Positions 43,654 to 52,639 of a stretch of 64,000 bases of DNA are shown piece by piece. The stretch covers positions 16,571-80,570 of the forward strand of contig JALNWK010000005.1 in assembly GCA_023230925.1 (NCBI GenBank), written 5' to 3'. The first letter of the stretch is position 1. Every line of letters begins with the position of its first letter. A program made the position numbers and the translations under genes. Source of the stretch: Limnochordia bacterium (GTDB lineage: Bacteria > Bacillota > Limnochordia > DUMW01). The notes beneath the pieces were generated by a model, which saw only the letters and a list, made by a program, of their open reading frames with translations, was not told where the DNA came from and made no database searches.

Positions 43654-46600
43654 AAGATCCTCAATGGGTGTGCGAGTTACTAGACTCATAAAGGCTTCCA
43701 TTAAGGCCGTTGCAGCAGTATTCCACTCTTCTACGGTGAAGTCCGGAATTTGGCCAATGGCCTCGGGAAGAATCTCGGTACCTACACTGTGCCAAAGGGC
43801 CATGGCCGCTGCGGCTGAATCATTTACATCATCATGTTCTTCCATTGCTCTTTGGATTACTAGTAGGATGCCCACTGGATCCTTCAGAAATGTCTCCAGA
43901 AATGCCTGTTCGTTTTCCTCTAGGCTATTCCAGTCCCAATCCCGACGGTCTACATCAAACTTCCAATCATTGGCTGCTAAGACTTCATCAAAGGCTGTGG
44001 CAATTCCACCAAGCTGTAGCGCCTCAGCCCGCTCTTTGAATTCTGCCAAAGCTATTTCAATAGCCCGGGGCATCTTCCGGATCTCATCACGGACGCTAAT
44101 AATATGCCGTGTCGCTCCAATGAGTAACACTGCTTGCTCCATATCCAAGTCGTAACCAACATAATCTGCACAATCCCAAAGGAGGTTCACAGCTACAGCT
44201 GAACCCAGAACCTCATTTCGATCAGATATGCCCCGCAAGGTTGTTACTGCGGTATCCATAATCGTTTGTAGCCGACCCCCGAGGGAGGCCTCACCAACCC
44301 AAAGGGTCTCAAATATGGCTTGGTTCACTGCTTCCGCTGTTGCTGCGAAATCACCGGTTGCCAAGGCAAGTAGCTCATCATACAGCTGGAATTGGGTCTC
44401 CCTTAAAAGAGGAATGATATTTGCCGCATTGAGATCTTGGCCTAACAAATGATCAATGCAGGTATCAAAAACTGTCCTTACCTGCTCTTCGGTAATCCCA
44501 ACTACAGCTAGTTCGCTAAGGAAGTCCCCTTCTACCACATCATAGGTGCTGACCACTTCCTCAATGCTAGCAGACACTGCATCGTAAAATACACTACCGA
44601 TTTGCGCCAATAGCTCTTCCTCTAATCCCAAATCTGGATGAATGAGAAATGCATAGGCAGCAATATCGAAGTAATTACTAATGTAGTACTGAATGTCCTC
44701 ATCGGTATAGTCTTCGCTAGCCAAGACCAACTTTAGTCCGTCAAGATAAGTAAATAGCCCTTCCTCAATGTTGCCATTAACCAAGTTTGCACAGGCCAGA
44801 ATCTGATAACTGAATCCACCCGGGAATAACAGGACTGCTTGTTCTGCCACCATCAAGGCCGTATCTAGATCCTGTGCAACCTCAACACAGTACAGGAACA
44901 CACTATAGTAATAATAAACATCAACTTGAACATCAGGGGCATTAAGCCAACGCAGCCAGTATTCTACCGCTGTTGAGTAATCCTCTACCCCATTAGCTGT
45001 GGCAGCCATCAAGTACCATAGTTCTGAATTCTGTTCCTGTTCCGGAATCAAGCCAAGGGCAATGTTCATATCATCGTAAGCTGCCTCATATTCTGAAAGG
45101 CCGAGGTGTTCTGCCGCCCGCTCTGCATAGGCAAAACCTAAGTCGGCAGCGTAGCTAGGATCCAATTCATGGGCACTAGTGAGGTAAGAGATGACATCAT
45201 CAGTCTCCTCGGCTCCTTGGGCAAGCATGTAGTAACACAGGGCTTGCTTTTCATCGTATAGAGCGGAGCCTGCGGGATAATCAAGAGTCGCAAGTTTGTA
45301 TTTATCAATGGCACCTAAGTAATCTTCAGTTAGGAAAAGAGCCTCTGCCCAAGCAGCATAGGCTTGGCCCCGGGCGGTTTTGTTTTCCTCACTATCCACA
45401 AGGGTAATGGCATCGGTATATGCACCAATCGCTTGCTCATAGAAAGCTCCGTCCAAATACAGAGCACCAAGGGCTAGATATACATCCGCCTTACTTGCTA
45501 TATACTCAATCTCCCCAGTGGGATTAGCCGATATGGCCAGATCAAGCTTCGTCAGGGCTTGCTGCAGGGACTCCAAAGTCCCAAGGTCCACAAGCTCCAA
45601 AGCCCACTGGTAGTAAGCTGATCCATGGGCCGCATCATATTCCGTCCTTTGGTCCAGCTCAACTGCCAAGGCAAAGTAGTCAACCGCATCAGCCCAATTC
45701 TCTGCTGCCATTTTCAGATTACCCAGGGCGAGATACACCGCCGCCTTATTGACCACATATCCGGATTCGCCAGCGGGATGAATGTCTATGGCTAAGTCAA
45801 GCTTTTCTAAGGCCAGTTGCAGATTAACGTCTTCGCCAGTTGCAGCTAATTGAATCGCCCATTCAAAATAGACTTCGCCTACTGCGGCCCGATTCACCTC
45901 TAACAGGCTCTGTTCTAGATCAAAAGCCTGTTGGTACAGACTCAGAGCTTCAGCATACTGTCCTTTACCCTTGGCCAACCGTGCCGCGGCTAGGAGCTTC
46001 TCAGCTTCTGTCGGAGCTGTATCCTTTTCCGGCGGTTCAGGTACCGGTAGCACTAAATCAGCAACTGCATCAATATCTCCACCGGCACCAATGACATCAC
46101 TTAGCGTATCAAGTGCGGCATTGATCTGGGAGAGAGATTCACCATTTCGTACAATGTTGGAAAGAACTGAAGTAGTCCTTGTCATTTCCTGTCCCGACAT
46201 ACCCATATCCGCGGCATCCTGAAAAAGGGCCTGTAAGCGACTAAGTAAACCTTCCACTTCTGCTGCACTCACCGATTGTCCGATTGCAGAGGAAAGGGCG
46301 GATAGAAGGTTCTCAAGTCCGGTGTCGGATATCCCAAGCTCCGCTCCATCTACAACAAGACCCGTGATCTGGGCAATCAACCGATGGACTTCATCTGCCG
46401 TGTTACACCGGAGGGATGCCTCATACAAAGCCTGGATGGTACCTCTTACTACACTTGAACCGCCCATCTGTCCTAGGAAATCCTGTAGATACTCGATAAC
46501 CTGCAACATATTAGTAGCATCACCTAGGGAAGCCACTATTTCCATAACGCTTAGCGTATCTTCGAGCGTCTGCTGACTATAATCAAGATCACCCATTTGC

Positions 46601-47085
46601 GTAAGAAAACCACTCAAGCTGGTGACGACATCACTAAGCTGATCAGGATCCTGGGTTGTCTTGCCGGTATTACCAAGCACCGCGGATACCTGGATAACGA
46701 TCGTTGCACTTTGCTTCTGCTTGATCAAGTGAGTCACGAATAACTCCACGTCATCGTCCCTGCCGTACTGGCTGGCGATGATCAAGTTCGATGCAACCTG
46801 CCCTGCTGTAGTAACAGAATAGCCTTCTTCCAGGACTGCTGGCACCGTATCCCCAATAATACCTTGGGGTATGACGGGATTTGACACATCAGCCAATGCC
46901 GCAGCTAGTGTGTTTGATACACTTTGCCAGAGAGCTAATTCTCTAAAGTAGTCGAGGTTAAGTGCTTCTACCTCCGACTGCACTTGGACCCATTGGGAAT
47001 CAGAGAGCCCCTGTGCATTCACAATAGAACATAATAGGGTAAATAGTAACATAACGATAACGGGAATAGAGCTACGTCTTCTCAA
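41281..47085 (-). CDS. Giant secreted TPR protein with an internal tandem duplication
   Basis: Protein of 1934 residues with a signal peptide (about 1-24, ending NAQG). The first 350 residues are helical without clear repeats. Then come two copies of a 791-residue unit, each holding tetratricopeptide-like repeats (for example YIASKADVYLALGALYLDG and YEQAIGAYTDAITL) followed by a long helical part with GRLQTIM and WRFDVDRRDW/WKFDVDRRDW segments. No membrane helix is seen at the C-terminus, so it is probably periplasmic. It follows the predicted outer-membrane barrel gene by 66 bases. TPR proteins of this kind act as scaffolds, as in PgaA or BcsC export; the actual role here is unknown. Confidence 0.85.
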   Translation of the reverse strand: MRRRSSIPVIVMLLFTLLCSIVNAQGLSDSQWVQVQSEVEALNLDYFRELALWQSVSNTLAAALADVSNPVIPQGIIGDTVPAVLEEGYSVTTAGQVASNLIIASQYGRDDDVELFVTHLIKQKQSATIVIQVSAVLGNTGKTTQDPDQLSDVVTSLSGFLTQMGDLDYSQQTLEDTLSVMEIVASLGDATNMLQVIEYLQDFLGQMGGSSVVRGTIQALYEASLRCNTADEVHRLIAQITGLVVDGAELGISDTGLENLLSALSSAIGQSVSAAEVEGLLSRLQALFQDAADMGMSGQEMTRTTSVLSNIVRNGESLSQINAALDTLSDVIGAGGDIDAVADLVLPVPEPPEKDTAPTEAEKLLAAARLAKGKGQYAEALSLYQQAFDLEQSLLEVNRAAVGEVYFEWAIQLAATGEDVNLQLALEKLDLAIDIHPAGESGYVVNKAAVYLALGNLKMAAENWADAVDYFALAVELDQRTEYDAAHGSAYYQWALELVDLGTLESLQQALTKLDLAISANPTGEIEYIASKADVYLALGALYLDGAFYEQAIGAYTDAITLVDSEENKTARGQAYAAWAEALFLTEDYLGAIDKYKLATLDYPAGSALYDEKQALCYYMLAQGAEETDDVISYLTSAHELDPSYAADLGFAYAERAAEHLGLSEYEAAYDDMNIALGLIPEQEQNSELWYLMAATANGVEDYSTAVEYWLRWLNAPDVQVDVYYYYSVFLYCVEVAQDLDTALMVAEQAVLLFPGGFSYQILACANLVNGNIEEGLFTYLDGLKLVLASEDYTDEDIQYYISNYFDIAAYAFLIHPDLGLEEELLAQIGSVFYDAVSASIEEVVSTYDVVEGDFLSELAVVGITEEQVRTVFDTCIDHLLGQDLNAANIIPLLRETQFQLYDELLALATGDFAATAEAVNQAIFETLWVGEASLGGRLQTIMDTAVTTLRGISDRNEVLGSAVAVNLLWDCADYVGYDLDMEQAVLLIGATRHIISVRDEIRKMPRAIEIALAEFKERAEALQLGGIATAFDEVLAANDWKFDVDRRDWDWNSLEENEQAFLETFLKDPVGILLVIQRAMEEHDDVNDSAAAAMALWHSVGTEILPEAIGQIPDFTVEEWNTAATALMEAFMSLVTRTPIEDLWPSDEQKARNLVNQAIAAKSAGQYETAIDYYNQAFALWPALLEENRQAFGETYRDWALQLAVAGDEASLQLALEKLNLAIAIHPDGEAGYVANKAAVYFALGNLEMAAENWADAVNYFAMAVQSDQKTEYNQAHGLAYYQWALELVELGTLESLQQALTKLDLAIYVNPTGEIEYIASKADVYLALGALYLDGAFYEQAIGAYTDAITLVDSEENKTARGQAYAAWAEALFTSEDYQGAIEKYQLAALDYPAGSALYNEKQALCYYMLAQGAEEIDNVISYLTSAHGLDASYAVDLGWAYVRRAEMEVSSTEWALAEADLEQALGLLSDSDQTARMHSMMGVAKYNLDKFEEAIASLDKAIHWPGAVLEEADLHLIIRICLEETQDFNSALEYAEQLVTEFPTVDNYRVLATTKVLVGDVEAAILVLGDGLSCAFGSGYTEAQIQSYMADCFMTLSDALIAYPDLNLTEQLVDEVYTALNTGLNSTISEVKTTYSELEPNLFARLSEVGITEEDARGVFNRCIEQLCSQQLNAANVIPLLRETQFILYEELAAVATSDGFPETAEAINTFVFETLWVGETSLGGRLQTIMNTTSAALKTISDRGQNVGYATANSILIEASNQVRTLDVEQAALLIGAARHLIGVKEEIKRMPEVVDIAMVDFRARAEALNMTTVAAAFDETLAGLDWRFDVDRRDWSWNALDENEQVFLETLLQDPLGTLLTIQRSLEERHDVNQVAAEARQLWESLSTEILPSAIGQVADYEIPDWNRASEALMTAFMSLVTGTPISSK
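43654..46026 (-). repeat. First copy of a 2373-base tandem repeat inside the TPR gene
   Basis: Upstream copy in the direction of translation. The two copies abut, which fits a tandem duplication. Outer borders are approximate because similarity fades at the ends. Confidence 0.8.
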
Positions 47086-47151
47086 TATAAATTCCCTCCT
47101 TAGTACTTACACCGTACCTTCCGCTTTACTATAACCTTGAAAACTCTCCCG

Positions 47152-48333
47152 CTAAAAACGGTAATCTACGCTCAAACCACCGCCCCATGATTTCTTAAAA
47201 AAGTCGGAACTAGATAAACAAAAGTCAATCTCAACTGGTCCCACTTTTTTACCAGCTCCAAGCCCAATAACCATACCCTCAAGACTGGTCATTCCCACTT
47301 TCATCCTGCCCGTTGTCCCAGAGGGTAAAATTCGCTCAAGGCCAAGTCGTATATCAACGTTAGCGTTCTTCTCTATTCGACGAACAAACTCCGTGTAGAC
47401 GGCACCACTTTGACCAGCTCTGGCTACATAGGCCACTCGAAGTGTAGGCGTGCGAACCTCAATAGATTCATAGTCCTGTATCACTTCCTCCTCTTGTTGC
47501 CGGACTCCCTTCCATTCAACCCGTGTATACAAATCATCAATAGCAATGCCAAAATCCGATTCCCCTGTTCCGTGGTAAAACGCAGCAACATCGATACCAA
47601 CACCGCGACCAGACACATTCTCACTGGCATACTTGGACAACTCGTATAACCCCATCAGATACCTTTCACCGGCAACTCCTTTCACTCTCCCACCGATGGT
47701 AATACGCTGGGTCTGTAACTCGTGAGAGAAGGCGGCAGCAAAGGTATCCAGATCCGTATACCCGATCTGAATATCAAGACCTGTCATGGAAATCACCGAT
47801 TCCTGTTGCTTAATATGGGTTAGATTTCGTTGTTCTGAACCGGAATAAGCAGTTACCCAGTTCAAATGATAGCGAAAGGGCATCGATACCAAAAGCTTTG
47901 CTAGGGTCATCTCATATTCCTCTAGAAAACCGTCTAGGTCAAAGGTATCCGCCGTCTGCAGATCACCAAGCATAACTAACAGTTCCGAAGCTACTTCCAC
48001 ATTAGTTACTCTTGCAGACAATCCAGTAACCACGACGGGCCGTATCTCTATGTTTTCTTTATGTAATCTTTGGCGAGGTGGAGGTGGAACGACGTTTAGC
48101 TCCCGCACTTCGCCTGTGCGGGGGTCCTTAAATCTTTGAGATATTCTGATGATGGGCCTGGGTGTTTCGTTTAAAGTACGTGATGCCGCAGACCACAAGG
48201 GTCCACCTGCACTGCCAAGAAATCCCCAAGAGTCTCCTTCGAGACTCCAGGCACCGGGCCCGAAATCCGCATAGGTGATTTCCGTAATTAGACCGAAAAG
48301 AACAAGACAAATTAATGTCCACGTCTTGCGCAT
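47152..48333 (-). CDS. Predicted outer-membrane beta-barrel protein of unknown function
   Basis: Protein of 393 residues with a signal peptide (about 1-22, ending TYADFG). The N-terminal region of about 70 residues contains a proline-rich stretch (VVPPPPRQR). The rest alternates short strands and turns, and the protein ends GGGLSVDYRF with a terminal phenylalanine, the usual signal for barrel insertion. I cannot assign a family; the strand pattern resembles PorV/TraF-type barrels. It lies between an LpxB-related gene and the giant TPR gene in the LPS block, so barrel and TPR protein may work together. Confidence 0.65.
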   Translation of the reverse strand: MRKTWTLICLVLFGLITEITYADFGPGAWSLEGDSWGFLGSAGGPLWSAASRTLNETPRPIIRISQRFKDPRTGEVRELNVVPPPPRQRLHKENIEIRPVVVTGLSARVTNVEVASELLVMLGDLQTADTFDLDGFLEEYEMTLAKLLVSMPFRYHLNWVTAYSGSEQRNLTHIKQQESVISMTGLDIQIGYTDLDTFAAAFSHELQTQRITIGGRVKGVAGERYLMGLYELSKYASENVSGRGVGIDVAAFYHGTGESDFGIAIDDLYTRVEWKGVRQQEEEVIQDYESIEVRTPTLRVAYVARAGQSGAVYTEFVRRIEKNANVDIRLGLERILPSGTTGRMKVGMTSLEGMVIGLGAGKKVGPVEIDFCLSSSDFFKKSWGGGLSVDYRF

Positions 48334-48430
48334 ATAGTGCCACTCCGTTATGCGTAAAGTGCCGAACCCTGCATTACTTGATTGATCTATTCGTCGTCTA
48401 TCCTGGTTTTACCTTCTTTAACCGCGTTCT

Positions 48431-49648
48431 TTATGGTGAAATAGTATTATAATTAGACGAAACCTCCCGGATATACTGTCCAATCCTTTGTGCTCCACCA
48501 GGGCTGCCCATCCTTTTCTTGCCGCACGTAGCCATGCGTCGATATGTATCAGGATCATCTAGAATGGCCTCTACTTGCTTAGCTACACTAATAGGTGAAG
48601 GATCCACTAAGCTCACCGCATCACCTAGTAACTTCTTCTGGGCCAGGGCAAACTTTCTGGTAAACTGAACACCTTTTCCGGGAAAGGTAATAACAGGCTT
48701 GCCCAAACCTGCGGCTTGCTCGTTTGCTGTGCCCGCAAGTCCAATCACAAGATCACAAGCTCGGAGCAGGCCTCCAAAACATCCCTTCAGGAAAATAACC
48801 TCTGACTGATCACCAAGAATGATCTTACCTACCATCCCTGCGGACTGCTCATCGAATCCAGTCTCCTTGTAATACCAGCGACCATTGTCATATCCTTCTA
48901 AGCTAATCAGACTCGTAATCTGTTCAAAGGAGAGGCTCGAAGCCAAGGGGACAGCAAACTCGTATTGCGTGTCTCTTTGTGCAATTGCATCAACACACGC
49001 AAGCAAGTCCCCAAGATTGAGATAGGCATCACCCCTGCTACCAGGTAGTAGACAGATCAATGGGGTGGTTGGGGTTTGGGGATAGACGGATCCATCCTGC
49101 ATGAGCATATCCATCATTAGATTGCCGGCAAAATCAGCTTCTACACCGTGCCGAACCATGGCATCAGCGGTATATTGATCCCGGGCGTAGACCCTCTGAC
49201 AATATCGACGCATTAGCTTATACTCCAACTCATAATGCCCACTGATGAACTCTGTCTTAGCAGTAGCCACAAAGATCATGGGACGTTGGAGAAACCAACC
49301 CCCTAGAAGTACCGGATAGATATCTCCCACACAAACAACAAAATCTATAAACTCACGTGCCTTCCTTAAGGCGGATATCTGTGCTACAGTAAGCCCTACT
49401 AGACCAGCCTTGACGTCTTTCCAAAACTGCTTCAAGCCCAATCTTGTAAAGCCGCCAGAGGGCATTTCCGCCCTAGGTCCAATGACCTCAATACCCTGCT
49501 TCCGGTAGGCTTCACCTAATCCCACCAAGGGAAGTGCGCAGATCTGGCTTTGCAGCGACAAGAGTTCCTCGAGAAGGACCGCGGCAATGGCATCCTCCCC
49601 GTGACCGTTACTCAAAAACAGAATTCTCTTATGCTGTACCCTCTCCAT
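48431..49648 (-). CDS. LpxB-related GT-B glycosyltransferase (TIGR03492-like)
   Basis: Protein of 405 residues related to lipid-A-disaccharide synthase. It opens with ILFLSNGHGEDAIA, has ICLLPGSRGDAY in the centre (the PGSR motif of LpxB) and VIGLAGTANEQAAGLGKPVITF near the end, where LpxB has a similar nucleotide-sugar site. This branch is known from cyanobacteria and diderm Firmicutes, with no assigned reaction. The ATG at 49648 with a GGGAGAGAG site is preferred over a GTG at 49669 that overlaps the end of msbA. It may glycosylate a lipid in LPS assembly; the substrate is unknown. Confidence 0.82.
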   Translation of the reverse strand: MERVQHKRILFLSNGHGEDAIAAVLLEELLSLQSQICALPLVGLGEAYRKQGIEVIGPRAEMPSGGFTRLGLKQFWKDVKAGLVGLTVAQISALRKAREFIDFVVCVGDIYPVLLGGWFLQRPMIFVATAKTEFISGHYELEYKLMRRYCQRVYARDQYTADAMVRHGVEADFAGNLMMDMLMQDGSVYPQTPTTPLICLLPGSRGDAYLNLGDLLACVDAIAQRDTQYEFAVPLASSLSFEQITSLISLEGYDNGRWYYKETGFDEQSAGMVGKIILGDQSEVIFLKGCFGGLLRACDLVIGLAGTANEQAAGLGKPVITFPGKGVQFTRKFALAQKKLLGDAVSLVDPSPISVAKQVEAILDDPDTYRRMATCGKKRMGSPGGAQRIGQYIREVSSNYNTISP

Positions 49649-49669
49649 GATACTCTCTCTCCCACTCAC

Positions 49670-51391
49670 CTACCCGGCAAACTGAGTGCTATAAAGCCTT
49701 CTATAAAGCCCCATGCTGCGCATCAGTTCTTCATGGGAGCCACTTTCGATAATTCTTCCATCCTCTAAAACAAGGATCCTAGTGGCATTAATAATCGTCG
49801 AAAGTCTGTGTGCAATCACAAAGGTCGTCCGTCCTTCCATGAGTCGACCCAAGGCTTCCTGTACTAAGCATTCCGACTCGGAATCCAAGGCTGATGTAGC
49901 CTCGTCTAGAATTAGGATTTGAGGTTGTTTAAGCAAGGCCCTCGCAATGGCAATACGTTGTCTTTGTCCCCCAGATAAGCAAAGACCCCGCTCTCCCACG
50001 TGGGTCTCATATCCTTCTGGAAAGCTTGTGATAAACCCGTGGGCGTTGGCCGCCTTAGCGGCGTCCTGGATCTCCTGCAATGAGGCGTCTGGCTTACCGT
50101 AGGCAATATTCTCCAAAACGGTACCCGAAAACAGAACCGTATCCTGAGGGACTATCCCTACTTGACGACGAAGCCACTTTAGACCTAGGGTTCGCAGGTC
50201 TTGCCCATCCAAGAGAATGACACCTGCACAAGGATCATAAAACCGCGGTATAAGATTTACTAAGGTGGTCTTTCCTGCTCCACTAGGTCCCACCAAGGCA
50301 GTCACATCCCCAGGCGCAACACAGAAGTCAACATCCTTCAAGACCAGCTCCTGTTCATTGTAGCTGAAGCTAACACGTTCAAACTGTACATGACCTTCAA
50401 CCTTTGGTAGCGTGACTGGGTTCTTAACCTCAAGGATACTTGAGGAAGTATCCAACACTTCAAAAATCCTCGCTGCAGCTCCAAGGCTCTGTTGAAACAA
50501 ATTGTTTGTTCGGACCAATGTATTGATCGGCCCCGACGCCATGGCAATATACGTCAGAAACGCTACTAATTCACCAGGGGTCAGATTACCTTGGAGTACC
50601 TCTCTGCCGCCGTACCAGATTAAGACAAGCATTCCGCTGACTAACATCAGCTCAACAATGGGAACTACGCTGGCCATCAGCCGCACAGCCTTCATACTAG
50701 CTTGGAAGCTCTGCTCGTTGCCCTTCCTAAAGCGCTTTTTCTCTTCTTCCTCCATGGCAAATCCCTTCACAACCTTAATTCCAGTCAAGGTCTCCTGGGC
50801 CATGCCTCCGATATCCGCCACCTTATCTTGCACCGTCCGGGAATACTGGCGGATCCGTTTGCCGTAGGCACCAACTGCTGCTGCAATCAGGGGAAAGAGA
50901 GCCAGCGTAAATAGCGACAACTGCCAATGCAAGTAAAAAGCAAGGGCTAACACGCCCACAAGCATGGCGGCATTGTGCAATAGATCACTTAGCCCGACGC
51001 TAAGAACGTTCTGAAGCAGAGTAACATCATTGGTTACCCGGGCAATGAGTTCACCACTGCGGTGTTTCTCATGGTATGCTAAGGGTAAATCCTGTAGCTT
51101 ATTGTATACCTGCTGCCTAATATCCATCGTTGCCCTATGACCGCAATAGGAGAACATCCAGTACTGCAGATAGTAAAACACACCCATAACTGCATAGATG
51201 CCGATCCCCATGAGCATCACTCGACTAAGCAAACCCAGATCCTGGTGCATAATCAGCACCTGATCCACCAGTTGTGTACCAACTTGTAAAGGCAAAACTG
51301 ATTTAGCCCCCACCGAAATCAAGCTACTGATGCTTCCTAAAAGTAGGTACGGCCAGTATGGGGTAAGATAAGTAAGAAGTCGACGGCCCAA
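49670..51391 (-). CDS. msbA: MsbA-type lipid flippase (ABC exporter)
   Basis: Half-size ABC exporter of 573 residues. Six membrane helices in the first 310 residues, then an ATPase domain with Walker A GPSGAGKTTL, signature LSGGQRQRIAIARAL, Walker B ILILDEATSALD and switch His in VIAHRLSTI. In this context it most likely flips lipid A-core across the inner membrane. Related exporters of other lipids or drugs have the same layout, so the assignment depends on the neighbours, which are lpxB and two LpxB-like genes. The next gene starts within a base or two of its stop. Confidence 0.85.
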   Translation of the reverse strand: MGRRLLTYLTPYWPYLLLGSISSLISVGAKSVLPLQVGTQLVDQVLIMHQDLGLLSRVMLMGIGIYAVMGVFYYLQYWMFSYCGHRATMDIRQQVYNKLQDLPLAYHEKHRSGELIARVTNDVTLLQNVLSVGLSDLLHNAAMLVGVLALAFYLHWQLSLFTLALFPLIAAAVGAYGKRIRQYSRTVQDKVADIGGMAQETLTGIKVVKGFAMEEEEKKRFRKGNEQSFQASMKAVRLMASVVPIVELMLVSGMLVLIWYGGREVLQGNLTPGELVAFLTYIAMASGPINTLVRTNNLFQQSLGAAARIFEVLDTSSSILEVKNPVTLPKVEGHVQFERVSFSYNEQELVLKDVDFCVAPGDVTALVGPSGAGKTTLVNLIPRFYDPCAGVILLDGQDLRTLGLKWLRRQVGIVPQDTVLFSGTVLENIAYGKPDASLQEIQDAAKAANAHGFITSFPEGYETHVGERGLCLSGGQRQRIAIARALLKQPQILILDEATSALDSESECLVQEALGRLMEGRTTFVIAHRLSTIINATRILVLEDGRIIESGSHEELMRSMGLYRRLYSTQFAG

Positions 51392-52639
51392 TCAACTCAT
51401 CCCCTTCAATCCATATTGCTCAATTAGTAAATCCACAATAACAGAAGCAGTATCCCTGGTCGGGGCAATCGCTGCAAGCTGCTCCCGCATCTTCTCGAGT
51501 TGTGCTGAATTTTCTAGTATATTCTGCACACAACATACCACATCTTCAGCCCTTAAGCTACCCTTGCACTCAGGCATAATCTCGCAATCCACCCATCTAT
51601 TGGGTAAGGCCAGATAGGGATTTCTCTGTAAGTAAGCTCTTATAGCCAGCTCTTTAATTAATGGCCCCATCAAAGGCACCTTCCCAATCCACTGAATCAG
51701 CCCGGGCATGGGAATAATCTCCGGCCGATTTAAGGGCACAACAACAACCGTAGGCACATGAAGATAGCCCAGTTCCGCTGTATTCGTGCCGGGAATTGTA
51801 AGAGCAAGGTTGGTCCTTCTCATCATACCATATCTTTGTCCCCAGACCGCTTTAACTAGCCGTCCTTGCTCCGTAGTCAGAGACCAAATTCTTTGGCTGT
51901 CCCCGGATTCTTTTTTCTCCAGACATGTAGCCGTACTTCCGCCAAGAATCGACGATCTGTTTGAGGTAGCCTCTGCAAATAGCTCTTCGTCAATGAAGGG
52001 TGACATAACCATGACAAACTGCGCGTTTATACCCTTAAGCAACTCCACCACTTCGAAGAAAAAGGGGACTAAGTGGCGCACCTGCCAGGGACGACTCCCT
52101 GGAAAAAGACTGATCACAATATCCTCTTCACCAAGATCAAGTCGCTCAGACAATTCCCTATCGTCTTGGTAGTGATTCACCGCAGAAGCCATCAAGTTAC
52201 CAACCATATTCACGTTACGATGTCCCCGGGATGTAAGCTTTTCTGCAACTTCGTCATCCGATGCAAAATAGGCATCAAAACTCAAGCGTCCTGCCATCCG
52301 CTCAATGTACATCGCAGCCGGATACCCCAGCCGTCGCGCCAGTTTCACAGCATAGGCCGGATCACCACCGAGGAATAAGACCACGCCACGGGCCGTAAAA
52401 CTAGCTGGCCGTTTTCTTACCAAAAGCCCTAGAGCTTGATCAGGACCTATAACCTGAGCCACGTGGGGCAAGTTCTTCACGATCTCCACTTCGGCACCAC
52501 TAGCAAAAGGACATGGAGGAATAACCACACAGACTGGAGCCTCAGGAAGCCTAGACTCCAATCGGAGCAGCACCGGGAATAACCAAGCGGAGACTTCACC
52601 GGGACTGTTAACCGTAATCACAATTGTGGGTTGGCTCAT
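51392..52639 (-). CDS. Second LpxB-like GT-B glycosyltransferase
   Basis: Protein of 415 residues, not closely similar to lpxB but with the same fold: ITVNSPGEVSAW at the start, LFPGSRPWQVRH in the centre, and ALTIPGTNTAELGYLHVP in the donor site region. No signal peptide. It overlaps the end of lpxB (stop and start share bases) and is followed directly by msbA, so it probably acts on lipid A or its precursor before flipping. It could add the first core sugar, as a Kdo transferase (waaA) is not seen here; that is inference only. Confidence 0.72.
   Translation of the reverse strand: MSQPTIVITVNSPGEVSAWLFPVLLRLESRLPEAPVCVVIPPCPFASGAEVEIVKNLPHVAQVIGPDQALGLLVRKRPASFTARGVVLFLGGDPAYAVKLARRLGYPAAMYIERMAGRLSFDAYFASDDEVAEKLTSRGHRNVNMVGNLMASAVNHYQDDRELSERLDLGEEDIVISLFPGSRPWQVRHLVPFFFEVVELLKGINAQFVMVMSPFIDEELFAEATSNRSSILGGSTATCLEKKESGDSQRIWSLTTEQGRLVKAVWGQRYGMMRRTNLALTIPGTNTAELGYLHVPTVVVVPLNRPEIIPMPGLIQWIGKVPLMGPLIKELAIRAYLQRNPYLALPNRWVDCEIMPECKGSLRAEDVVCCVQNILENSAQLEKMREQLAAIAPTRDTASVIVDLLIEQYGLKGMS

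Noticed and set aside
43616..44155. Plus-strand open frame inside the TPR gene
   Set aside because: Antisense shadow of the TPR coding sequence with no start signal or recognisable product.
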